Assembly (NCBI GenBank): GCA_903940375.1 | Contig: CAJAKT010000087.1 | Location: forward strand, 1-12,722 | Source: an uncultured bacterium | GTDB lineage: Bacteria; Actinomycetota; Actinomycetes; S36-B12 | Direction of reading: 5' to 3' | Length of the DNA: 12,722 nt | In this document: piece after piece, positions 6,637 through 12,722 of the stretch | How the letters are laid out: each line of letters opens with the position of its first letter | Numbering within the stretch: the stretch's first letter is position 1 | The notes under the pieces: generated by a model | The model's database searches: none | Told to the model about the DNA's origin: nothing | What the model saw: only the letters and a program-made list of their open reading frames with translations | Translations under genes and position numbers: made by a program

Positions 6637-8289
6637 CTACCCGACGAGCGCGGTCGCCACGACCTCGCGGGCGTCAGCCTGGATCTGCGACAGGTGCTCG
6701 TCGCCGAGGAAGGACTCGGCGTAGATCTTGTAGACATCCTCGGTACCCGACGGGCGGGCGGCGAACCAGCCGTTCTCCGTGGTCACCTTGAGCCCGCCGA
6801 TGGCCGCACCGTTGCCCGGCGCGTTGGTGAGGCGCGCGGTGATCGGCTCGCCGGCGAGTTCGGTGGCGGTGACCTGATTCGGTGACAGTCGACCGAGGGC
6901 CGCCTTCTGCTCGCGAGTGGCGGGCGCGTCGACGCGGGCGTAGGACGGATTGCCGAAGCTTGCCGTCAGCCGTGCGTAGTGCTGCGACGGTGACTGACCC
7001 GACACGGCGAGAATCTCCGAGGCGAGCAGCGCGGCGATGATGCCGTCCTTGTCGGTTGTCCAGACGGAGCCGTCCCGACGCAGGAACGACGCCCCCGCGC
7101 TCTCCTCGCCCCCGAAGGCCACCGAACCATCAATCAGGCCTGGCACGAACCACTTGAAGCCGACCGGGACTTCCCAGAGCCGTCGCCCGAGGTGATCCAC
7201 CACCCGATCGATCATCGACGAGCTCACGACGGTCTTACCCACTGCCGCGTCCGGCCGCCAGTGATCGCGGTGCGTCATCAGGTATTCGATGGCGACGGCG
7301 AGGAAGTGGTTGGGGTTCATCAGCCCGCCGTCAGGCGTCACGATGCCGTGGCGGTCCGAGTCGGCGTCGTTGCCGGTGGAGATGTCGAAGTCTGCGCGTC
7401 GTTCGATGAGCGAGGCCATGGCATACGGCGATGAGCAGTCCATGCGGATCCTGCCGTCCCAGTCCAGGGTCATGAAGGGCCAGGCGGGATCGACGCGGGG
7501 GTTGACGACCGTGAGGTCGAGACCATGCCGATCGGCGATGGCCGCCCAGTAATCGACACTGGCACCGCCCAGCGGGTCGGCACCGATGCGAATGCCGGCC
7601 GCCCTGATGGCGTCGAGGTCCACGACGTTGGGCAGGTCATCGACGTAGGTCCCCATGAAGTCGTAGCGGCCCGTGGAGTCAGCGGACAGTGCCGCCGTCA
7701 GGCCGATACGTCGGACGCCGGCGAGCGCGACGGTCAGGTACGCGTTGGCCCGATCCTGAATCGGACCGGTGACGTCTGAACCGGCGGGGCCGCCATCCGG
7801 CGGGTTGTACTTGAAGCCGCCGTCACGCGGCGGATTGTGCGAGGGCGTCACGACGATGCCATCGGCCCGGGCGGGATCGTCGATCGCGCGACCGGCGTTG
7901 TATCGCAGGATGGCGTGCGAGAGCGCCGGCGTCGGCGTGTAGCCGTCGGCCACGTCGATGAGGACGCGCACGTCGTTCGCAGCCAGCACCTCGAGGGCGG
8001 TGGTCCATGCGGGCTCACTGAGGGCGTGGGTGTCGCGGGCCAGGAACAGCGGCCCACCGATGCCGGCAGCGTGGCGGTGATCGCAGATGGCCTGGGTGGT
8101 CGCGGCGATGTGGTCGTCGTTGAAGGCGCCGTCCAGTGCGGAGCCGCGGTGGCCGGAGGTCCCGAAGGCCACGCGCTGGGCCACGTCGTCCGGATCGGGG
8201 TGTCGCGAGGAGTACGCCGCCAGCAGGGCGGGTACATCGATGAGGTCGGCCGGCTGCGCCGGCTGCCCTGCTCTGGGGTGGATGGACAC
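6637..8289 (-). CDS. pgm: Phosphoglucomutase (alpha-D-glucose phosphate-specific)
   Basis: Interconverts glucose 1-phosphate and glucose 6-phosphate, linking glycolysis to glycogen, trehalose and UDP-glucose synthesis; cytoplasmic. Four-domain phosphohexomutase, 550 residues from the chosen start, close to the E. coli Pgm length. It has the phosphoserine loop TPSHNPP (Ser150), the metal loop DADSD (Asp308, 310, 312), the sugar-recognition loop GEES (394-397) and the phosphate-binding loop RPSGTEDVYK (512-521). The N-terminus SIHPRAGQPAQPADLIDV and VAFGTSGHRGS is typical. I chose the GTG at 8289 because AGGGAG lies 5 bases upstream and the family begins here. An ATG at 8358 would add 23 residues and is possible only as a leaderless start. 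It lies in opposite orientation between trmD and rplS, which are usually adjacent, so it was probably inserted by rearrangement. Base composition does not stand out. Confidence 0.97.
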   Translation of the reverse strand: MSIHPRAGQPAQPADLIDVPALLAAYSSRHPDPDDVAQRVAFGTSGHRGSALDGAFNDDHIAATTQAICDHRHAAGIGGPLFLARDTHALSEPAWTTALEVLAANDVRVLIDVADGYTPTPALSHAILRYNAGRAIDDPARADGIVVTPSHNPPRDGGFKYNPPDGGPAGSDVTGPIQDRANAYLTVALAGVRRIGLTAALSADSTGRYDFMGTYVDDLPNVVDLDAIRAAGIRIGADPLGGASVDYWAAIADRHGLDLTVVNPRVDPAWPFMTLDWDGRIRMDCSSPYAMASLIERRADFDISTGNDADSDRHGIVTPDGGLMNPNHFLAVAIEYLMTHRDHWRPDAAVGKTVVSSSMIDRVVDHLGRRLWEVPVGFKWFVPGLIDGSVAFGGEESAGASFLRRDGSVWTTDKDGIIAALLASEILAVSGQSPSQHYARLTASFGNPSYARVDAPATREQKAALGRLSPNQVTATELAGEPITARLTNAPGNGAAIGGLKVTTENGWFAARPSGTEDVYKIYAESFLGDEHLSQIQADAREVVATALVG

Positions 8290-8294
8290 GCCGT

Positions 8295-8300
8295 CTCCCT
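8295..8300 (-). promoter_or_regulatory. Ribosome-binding site of pgm
   Basis: On the minus strand AGGGAG lies 5 bases before the GTG at 8289; it is the main reason for choosing that start over the ATG at 8358. Confidence 0.7.
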
Positions 8301-8340
8301 GCTCGCGGGGCTCCGCCGACCGTGGCCGGCTGCCCTGGTT

Positions 8341-8369
8341 TTGGCTGCTGGCGACCATCGTGGCAGACT
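8341..8369 (+). promoter_or_regulatory. Promoter of the rplS-lepB-lepB-rnhB operon
   Basis: -35 TTGGCT (8341-8346), a 17-base spacer, and -10 CAGACT (8364-8369) with TGG immediately before it (extended -10). The -10 region matches that before rpsP almost base for base. Predicted start is near 8376, giving a leader of about 148 bases. Confidence 0.5.
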
Positions 8370-8394
8370 ACGAGGGCTCATCTCAGCCTGTCCC
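8365..8394 (-). promoter_or_regulatory. Candidate divergent promoter for pgm, overlapping the rplS -10
   Basis: Read on the minus strand, GGGACA (8394-8389; four of six match TTGACA), an 18-base spacer and TAGTCT (8370-8365; fits TANNNT). It would start transcription near 8358. The -10 uses the same base pairs as the rplS -10, so the two could not be occupied at once. Confidence 0.35.
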
Positions 8395-8490
8395 CGGACG
8401 GGCCTCGGACTGCCCCGCCACAGGGGACGCGGTCCGGGAGGGCACCCGGCCTCGGCCGTGATGCACGACCTCCGTCCCCACAACCGTGGG
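8393..8490 (+). promoter_or_regulatory. Structured 5' leader of rplS
   Basis: An outer stem CCCGGAC (8393-8399) with GTCCGGG (8432-8438) encloses either GGGC/GCCC (8400-8403 with 8412-8415) or CCCC/GGGG (8413-8416 with 8423-8426); the inner options are mutually exclusive. A separate hairpin CCCAC-aacc-GTGGG (8477-8490) lies 17 bases before the ribosome-binding site. Firmicutes carry an autoregulatory L19 leader; whether this is an actinobacterial counterpart cannot be told here. Confidence 0.4.
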
Positions 8491-8507
8491 CGACCTGTGG
8501 CGCCTGC

Positions 8508-8513
8508 AGGAAG
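8508..8513 (+). promoter_or_regulatory. Ribosome-binding site of rplS
   Basis: AGGAAG lies 10 bases before the ATG at 8524 and fixes that start; longer in-frame extension upstream is antisense to pgm and not part of L19. Confidence 0.75.
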
Positions 8514-8523
8514 CGACACCGAT

Positions 8524-8886
8524 ATGAAGACTCTCGACGCCGTTGATGCGGCCTCAATCAAGGCCGACATCCCCAACTTCCGCGCCGGCGACACCCTCAA
8601 GGTGTACGTCAAGGTCGTCGAAGGCAACAAGACCCGCGTCCAGCTGTTCCAGGGTGTCGTCATCGGCCGTTCCGGCGCAGGTGTCAGCGAGACCTTCAAG
8701 ATCCGCAAGGTCTCCTACGGCGTCGGTGTCGAGCGGACCTTCCCGCTGCACACCCCGATCATCGACAAGATCGAGGTCGTGACCCGTGGTGACGTCCGTC
8801 GCGCCAAGCTCTACTACCTGCGCGACCTGCGCGGCAAGAAGGCCAAGATCCGCGAGCTCCGCGAGAACGTCAAGACCGAAGGCTGA
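8524..8886 (+). CDS. rplS: 50S ribosomal protein L19
   Basis: Component of the 50S subunit located at the interface with 30S. The protein has 120 residues, against about 115 in E. coli. Family signatures run through the whole length: IPNFRAGDTLKVYVKV near the start, then NKTRVQLFQGVVI, SYGVGVERTFPLHTP and the basic C-terminal RRAKLYYLRDLRGKKAKI. It opens an operon with two signal peptidases and rnhB (next start 5 bases after its stop), an order common in actinobacteria. It is preceded by its own promoter and a long structured leader, consistent with control separate from the rpsP-trmD operon, from which it is split by pgm. Confidence 0.98.
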   Translation: MKTLDAVDAASIKADIPNFRAGDTLKVYVKVVEGNKTRVQLFQGVVIGRSGAGVSETFKIRKVSYGVGVERTFPLHTPIIDKIEVVTRGDVRRAKLYYLRDLRGKKAKIRELRENVKTEG

Positions 8887-8891
8887 TCCGG

Positions 8892-9629
8892 TTGGCCGAT
8901 CGGCCTGGGCGTGAGCTGAGTGACGATAGTCCCGGAGACCAGGCCGGGGCAGCCCGGCAGCGGCAGTCCTGGTGGGACATCCCCGTCACCATCGGTATTG
9001 CCATCGCCGTCGTCCTGCTGATCACCACCTTCCTCGCCAAGCCGTTCTCCATCCCCTCGGGGTCGATGGAGGACACCCTGGGGATCGGCAATCGCGTCCT
9101 CGTCAACCGGGCCGTCTACCACCTGCGGAATATTGAGCGCGGTGACATCGTCGTGTTCGACGGGTCTGACTCGTTCGTTCCGGCGGCCGACATCCCACCG
9201 CGCAACCCCGTGGCCGGGGCGCTGTCGTGGGTCGGGCAGTCCATCGGCATCGTGCCGCCCGACTCGACCGACTTCATCAAGCGAGTCATCGGCGTCGGTG
9301 GCGACCGGGTCACCTGCTGCGATGTGCAGGGCCGGATCACGGTCAACGGCACTCCGCTCGAGGAGGGCTACCTCTACCAGGACGACGCGCCGAGCACGCA
9401 GGAGTTCGATGTGGTCGTCCCGCAGGGCATGCTGTGGGTCATGGGCGACCACCGCTCCAACTCAGCCGATTCGCGATCGCACATGGGCGACCCGGGCGGT
9501 GGCTTCGTGCCCGAGTCCAAGGTGGTCGGGCGAGCGATGGCGGTCCTGTGGCCACTGTCGAATATCCAGTCGCTGGAGATTCCCTCGACATTCGCTGGCG
9601 TCGCGGTCTCGACGGGCGGGACCGACTAG
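8892..9629 (+). CDS. lepB: Type I signal peptidase (first of two)
   Basis: Membrane-anchored serine protease (S26) that cleaves signal peptides from exported proteins on the outer face of the membrane. The cytoplasmic N-terminus (1-29) is followed by one transmembrane segment (about 30-49). The catalytic Ser58 lies in SGSMEDTL, GDIVVF follows, and the general base Lys130 is in FIKRVIGVGGDRV. GDHRSNSADSR (185-195) is the last conserved box, with His replacing the usual Asn of GDNR. About 40 residues lie between GDIVVF and the Lys box, and TCC follows GDRV, as in other actinobacterial enzymes. Start: TTG at 8892, the only plausible in-frame start before the transmembrane segment, without an obvious ribosome-binding site; coupling to rplS is likely. 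The stop TAG overlaps the GTG of the next gene. It has 245 residues. Confidence 0.95.
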   Translation: MADRPGRELSDDSPGDQAGAARQRQSWWDIPVTIGIAIAVVLLITTFLAKPFSIPSGSMEDTLGIGNRVLVNRAVYHLRNIERGDIVVFDGSDSFVPAADIPPRNPVAGALSWVGQSIGIVPPDSTDFIKRVIGVGGDRVTCCDVQGRITVNGTPLEEGYLYQDDAPSTQEFDVVVPQGMLWVMGDHRSNSADSRSHMGDPGGGFVPESKVVGRAMAVLWPLSNIQSLEIPSTFAGVAVSTGGTD

Positions 9630-10393
9630 TGGCCGTGTCCGCGCGAGACCCGCACGCGCCGCTCCCAGAGCCGCTGCCTGGTCGCGGACGGCACGCGCGC
9701 GGTCAGGATCCACGTCCGGAGAAGGGCGGCCTGGGCCGCTGGCTGCGGGAGACGTCGATCATCATCATCTCGGCCCTGGTGCTCTCCGCCCTCGCCCGTG
9801 CCTTCCTCATCCAGGCCTTCTATGTGCCGAGTGCGTCCATGGAGGACACCCTCCAGATCAGTGATCGGATCATCGCCTCGAAGATCACCACCACGATGTC
9901 GGGTGTCAGCCGCGGCGAGGTCGTGGTGTTCAAGGATCCAGGCGGCTGGCTGCCGGATCCGCCGCCGCCGCCCGGTGGCGTGCGTGGTGCCCTGCGGACG
10001 GGACTGACGTTCATCGGCATGCTGCCGAGCGACAGCGGCCAGGATCTCGTCAAGCGTGCGATCGGTGTCGAAGGCGATCGGGTTGCCTGCTGCAATGCCG
10101 ACGGGCGCATCGTTCTCAACGGTGTCCCGCTGGTCGAGGACTACATCAAGGGGCCGACCAACCAGGTGCAGTTCGACATCGTCGTTCCGCCTGACTCCGT
10201 CTTCGTCATGGGCGACAACCGCGGCGACTCCCGGGACTCTCGGTACCACCTGGAGGAGGCGAATGGATCGGTCCCCGAGCCGGATGTCGTCGGTCGGGTC
10301 GTCCTGAAGGTATGGCCCTTCGGCAGTTTCGGGACCGTGCCGATTCCTGAGATCTTCGGGGATCCGCAGGTCTCCCGGGGCTCCACTCCCTAG
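9629..10393 (+). CDS. lepB: Type I signal peptidase (second of two)
   Basis: Second S26 signal peptidase in tandem, 254 residues. It has a longer Pro/Arg-rich cytoplasmic N-terminus (1-40) and a transmembrane segment at about 43-63. The catalytic Ser70 lies in SASMEDTL, GEVVVF is at 96-101, and the general base Lys142 is in LVKRAIGVEGDRV. The final box GDNRGDSRDSR (195-205) is canonical. Between GEVVVF and the Lys box is an insert with a run of five prolines (111-115). The start is the GTG at 9629, overlapping the stop of the first peptidase by one base (TAGTG); a GTG at 9635 is an alternative. Much longer in-frame extension upstream lies over the first peptidase and is not credible. The two copies are clearly diverged, suggesting an old duplication, perhaps with different substrate preferences (inference). 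rnhB starts 4 bases after its stop. Confidence 0.95.
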   Translation: MAVSARDPHAPLPEPLPGRGRHARGQDPRPEKGGLGRWLRETSIIIISALVLSALARAFLIQAFYVPSASMEDTLQISDRIIASKITTTMSGVSRGEVVVFKDPGGWLPDPPPPPGGVRGALRTGLTFIGMLPSDSGQDLVKRAIGVEGDRVACCNADGRIVLNGVPLVEDYIKGPTNQVQFDIVVPPDSVFVMGDNRGDSRDSRYHLEEANGSVPEPDVVGRVVLKVWPFGSFGTVPIPEIFGDPQVSRGSTP

Positions 10394-10397
10394 TCGC

Positions 10398-11060
10398 ATG
10401 CCAGCTGCGCCCCTGACATTGCGCGTCGAGCGCGCCATGCTGCGCTCCGGGGTCACGGGACTCGCCTGCGTCGACGAGGCGGGCCGTGGCGCGCTGTGCG
10501 GCCCGGTCAGCGTCGGTGTGGTGCTCGTGACCGCTGACACGAAGCCTGCGCCAGCGGGGGTCCGCGACAGCAAGCTGCTCACTCCTGAGCGACGCATGGA
10601 ACTGCTCCCCAGGATCATGCTGTGGGCCGCGCACGCCGTCGGCATGGCATCCGCCGGGGAGATCGACGAGCTGGGCATCGTGGCGGCCATGCGGCTCGCC
10701 GGCCATCGGGCGCTCTCGTCGTTGCCGGTGCGGCCGGACCAGGTGCTGCTCGACGGAAGCCACGACTACCTGTCGGAGCCGGCGCAGTCATCGCTGTTCG
10801 CAGAGGAGTCGGCCGAGAACGCCATGCCACCCGTGGTGACCATGGTGAAGGCCGACCTGCGCTGCGCGGGAGTGGCTGCCGCGAGCATCCTCGCGAAGAC
10901 GGCCCGCGACACCCTCATGATCGAACTGAGCGAGCACTACCCGGAATACGGCTGGGCGGGCAACAAGGGCTACGGAGCGCCGGACCATCTTGACGCGCTG
11001 ACGCGCCTGGGACCGACGCCGCACCACCGGGTGTCCTGGAGCCTGCCCGCCCTCGCCTAG
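10398..11060 (+). CDS. rnhB: Ribonuclease HII
   Basis: Endonuclease that cuts the RNA strand of RNA-DNA hybrids and removes single ribonucleotides misincorporated into DNA. Motif I is CVDEAGRGALCGPV with catalytic Asp26-Glu27 and the GRG that recognises the ribonucleotide junction. LLDGSHD gives Asp119; KADLRCAGVAAASILAK gives Asp153. YGWAGNKGYGAPDH and PHHRVSW close the domain. All four acidic catalytic residues appear present. At 220 residues it is of normal length. The residue Ala32 in GRGALCGPV replaces the more usual Pro of GRGPLAGPV. It is the last gene of the rplS operon. Its stop TAG lies in a CTAG that also forms the arsA stop on the other strand. In many actinobacteria a DUF2469 gene follows; here arsA takes that place. 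Confidence 0.96.
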   Translation: MPAAPLTLRVERAMLRSGVTGLACVDEAGRGALCGPVSVGVVLVTADTKPAPAGVRDSKLLTPERRMELLPRIMLWAAHAVGMASAGEIDELGIVAAMRLAGHRALSSLPVRPDQVLLDGSHDYLSEPAQSSLFAEESAENAMPPVVTMVKADLRCAGVAAASILAKTARDTLMIELSEHYPEYGWAGNKGYGAPDHLDALTRLGPTPHHRVSWSLPALA

Positions 11061-11077
11061 TACAGCGTGCGGAGGGC
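11049..11077. terminator. Possible bidirectional hairpin at the rnhB/arsA convergence
   Basis: GCCCTC (11049-11054) and GAGGGC (11072-11077) are perfect complements around a 17-base loop holding the shared CTAG stop. It could act on either transcript, but there is no T-run, the loop is long, and it lies in coding sequence of both genes. Confidence 0.27.
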
Positions 11078-12722
11078 CGGCAATCCGACGGGCTCACGGG
11101 CCTGGAGCGGGACCACCGCAATCCGGGGTGCGAGTTCGCTCACCCGCCGGATCGGCTGGGTCTCCGATGCGGCCCGCAGGCGCAGGAACGCCGATTCGGG
11201 ATGCGCGGCCTGGATGGAGGCGTTGACGACCCATGCCCACGGGTGGATTCCGGCGCGGTCCAGGTCGGCCATCAGGATGCTGGCCTCAAGGACCGGAGTC
11301 TGCTCCGGGAGGGTGATCAGGATGACCTTGGTGAGCCCGCGGTCCTGCAGCATCATCATCGGCGTCGTGAATCCGTCGGACCTGCCCATCTGGCGCACCA
11401 TGTCGCGGTGATAGGAGCCGGCTGCATCGAGCAGCAGCAGGGTGTGGCCGGTCGGCGCGGTGTCGACGATGACGAAGCCGGTGCGTCCCTCGCGGATTAC
11501 CGCGGAGAACTGCCGGAAGACCGCGACCTCCTCGGTGCACGGGGACAGCAGGTCCTCGGCAAGGTTCGCGCGACCCGCATCATCGAGCTGGGCGCCCTTG
11601 GACTCCATGACGTGGTCGCGGTACTCGCGAGTCGCCTGCACGGGATCGATCCTCGTGACCCGGAGGTGGGCCACGCTGCCATCAAGGGTCTGCTCGAGGT
11701 GCGCTGCCGGATCGGTGGTCGTCAGGTGAACCGGGTGGCCTCGCTCCGCCAACGCGATCGCGATCGCCGTGGCGATCGTGGTCTTGCCCACGCCGCCCTT
11801 TCCCATGCACATCACCAGACCGTGGCCGCCCGCCTCGATGTCGTCGATGAGAGCGGCCAGCGGATGGTCGGCGGTGTCGTGTGGTGCGGCCACGGCAGAG
11901 TCGGGAGTCTGCTCATCGTCGGTGAGGAGTGCCCGAAGCGCAGGGAGACCCATGACATTGATCGGCTTGAGGGTGATGAGATCCACGGGCAGTGCCGTCA
12001 GCGATGCGGGCAGGTTGTCGAGCAGGTCGTGCTCGCGGTGACGAACGGCAACCGCAAGGGGCTCGTCGCCCGCGGCGTCCGGCAGCACCGCATTGATGAC
12101 GACACAGCCGGAGCCGATGCCGATCTGGTCGAGTTCGGACTTGGTGCGGGCGATCTCATCCAGCGCGCCTGCCTGCGCGCGGGCAACCAGGATGAGGCGG
12201 GTGCTGCTCGCGTCCTGCAGCGCCGAGACTGCCCCGGCGTACGCGCTGCGCTGCTTGTCCAGCCCGGCAAGGGGGCCCAGACAGGAGGCGTCGCCCTTGC
12301 CGGCGTCGAGGAAGTCGCTCCAGTTCCCCGGCAGTTGCAGCAGGCGGATCGTGTGGCCGGTCGGAGCGGTGTCGAACACGACGTGGTCGTAATCGCCGAT
12401 CAATGCTTCATCGGTCAGGAGCGCGGTGAACTCGTCGAACGAGGCGACCTCGGTCGTGCAGGACCCCGAGAGCTGCTCGGTGATGGACGCGATCTCGCGC
12501 TCAGGAAGCAGGCCGCGAACGGGGCCGACGATGCGCTCCCGGTAGGCCTCGGCAGCGGCCTCAGGATCGATCTCCATCGCGGAGAGGCCGGGCACGTCCG
12601 GGATGGGCGTGATCGCATTGCCGATGGCGCAGTCGAAGACCTGCCCGACGTTGGATGCCGGGTCGGTGCTGACCAGCAGGACGCGCGTGCCCTGAACGGC
12701 AAGGTGCACGGCGGTCGCGCAG
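11057..12722 (-). CDS. arsA: Arsenical pump-driving ATPase ArsA (two-domain), N-terminus outside window
   Basis: Cytoplasmic ATPase that drives As(III)/Sb(III) export through ArsB or Acr3. Two homologous halves are visible. The frame stays open to the right edge (CATA before the GTG at 12709), so the first P-loop and about 25 further residues lie outside; that GTG is not the real start. Counting from 12709, the A1 half has STDPASNVGQVF (14-25) and DTAPTGHT (113-120). The A2 half has P-loop GKGGVGKTT (303-311), STDPAAH-like TTDPAAH (331-337) and DTAPTGHT (416-423). Metal-site residues correspond to E. coli ArsA: Cys84, Cys143 and Cys391 to Cys113, 172 and 422, and His119 and His422 to His148 and 453, with offsets of 29 and 31. 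All are kept, so it is very probably functional. It is transcribed leftward as the likely last gene of an ars operon starting outside. Confidence 0.96.
   Translation of the reverse strand, partial: CATAVHLAVQGTRVLLVSTDPASNVGQVFDCAIGNAITPIPDVPGLSAMEIDPEAAAEAYRERIVGPVRGLLPEREIASITEQLSGSCTTEVASFDEFTALLTDEALIGDYDHVVFDTAPTGHTIRLLQLPGNWSDFLDAGKGDASCLGPLAGLDKQRSAYAGAVSALQDASSTRLILVARAQAGALDEIARTKSELDQIGIGSGCVVINAVLPDAAGDEPLAVAVRHREHDLLDNLPASLTALPVDLITLKPINVMGLPALRALLTDDEQTPDSAVAAPHDTADHPLAALIDDIEAGGHGLVMCMGKGGVGKTTIATAIAIALAERGHPVHLTTTDPAAHLEQTLDGSVAHLRVTRIDPVQATREYRDHVMESKGAQLDDAGRANLAEDLLSPCTEEVAVFRQFSAVIREGRTGFVIVDTAPTGHTLLLLDAAGSYHRDMVRQMGRSDGFTTPMMMLQDRGLTKVILITLPEQTPVLEASILMADLDRAGIHPWAWVVNASIQAAHPESAFLRLRAASETQPIRRVSELAPRIAVVPLQAREPVGLPALRTLY

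Noticed and set aside
7837..8523. Long in-frame extension upstream of rplS on the plus strand
   Set aside because: It runs opposite pgm and through the promoter and leader; L19 begins at the ATG at 8524 with a good ribosome-binding site.
7848..8708. Minus-strand frame of 286 codons across the pgm start and rplS
   Set aside because: Shadow of pgm in another frame and antisense to rplS; Ser/Pro/Arg-rich with no domain.
9227..9628. Longer start for the second signal peptidase
   Set aside because: The extension lies entirely over the first signal peptidase in a different frame; GTG at 9629 overlaps its stop and gives a normal N-terminus.
11751..11772. Repeated GCGATCGC palindromes
   Set aside because: They encode the Ala-Ile alternation of the ArsA P-loop helix on the minus strand, which explains the repeats.
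1..12722. tRNA, rRNA, CRISPR, mobile element or defence system
   Set aside because: Nothing of these kinds was recognised on reading the window; nearly all sequence is accounted for by housekeeping genes. A tRNAscan or Rfam search was not possible here.

Overview
The window is a GC-rich (about two thirds G+C by eye) stretch of bacterial chromosome carrying conserved housekeeping genes. The gene order glnD-ffh ... rpsP-khpA-rimM-trmD ... rplS-lepB-lepB-rnhB, the GTG/TTG starts, the alanine-rich C-terminal extension on S16 and the tandem type I signal peptidases all point to Actinomycetota. The sequence alone does not settle an order or genus. I see no tRNA, rRNA, CRISPR array, insertion sequence or phage gene, and no gene-free stretch longer than about 235 bases.

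Layout, left to right. (1) glnD (5' end outside the window), then ffh and a small secreted YcnI-like (DUF1775) protein, all on the plus strand. (2) A 183-base gap with a likely promoter and a hairpin leader, then the tightly packed translation operon rpsP-khpA-rimM-trmD, with 1-base TGATG overlaps or a 4-base gap. (3) A convergent pgm (phosphoglucomutase) on the minus strand, sitting between trmD and rplS, genes that are usual neighbours. (4) A 234-base divergent promoter region, then rplS-lepB1-lepB2-rnhB on the plus strand with gaps of -1 to 5 bases. (5) A convergent two-domain arsA on the minus strand. It runs off the right edge and its stop codon shares a CTAG tetramer with that of rnhB.

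The plus-strand genes form a coherent group: translation (S16, L19), ribosome maturation and RNA processing (RimM, TrmD, KhpA, RNase HII), and protein export (Ffh of the signal recognition particle and two signal peptidases). GlnD is the nitrogen-sensing enzyme acting on PII. The accessory-looking parts are pgm, the YcnI-like gene and arsA. arsA is probably the distal gene of an arsenic-resistance operon lying to the right.

I found no convincing undescribed multi-gene system. The points most worth a second look are small: structured leaders before rpsP and rplS behind matching extended -10 promoters; a divergent pgm promoter that seems to reuse the rplS -10 base pairs; possible leaderless starts for ffh and the ycnI-like gene; a long acidic/helical tail on S16; and two interruptions of the usual actinobacterial gene order.
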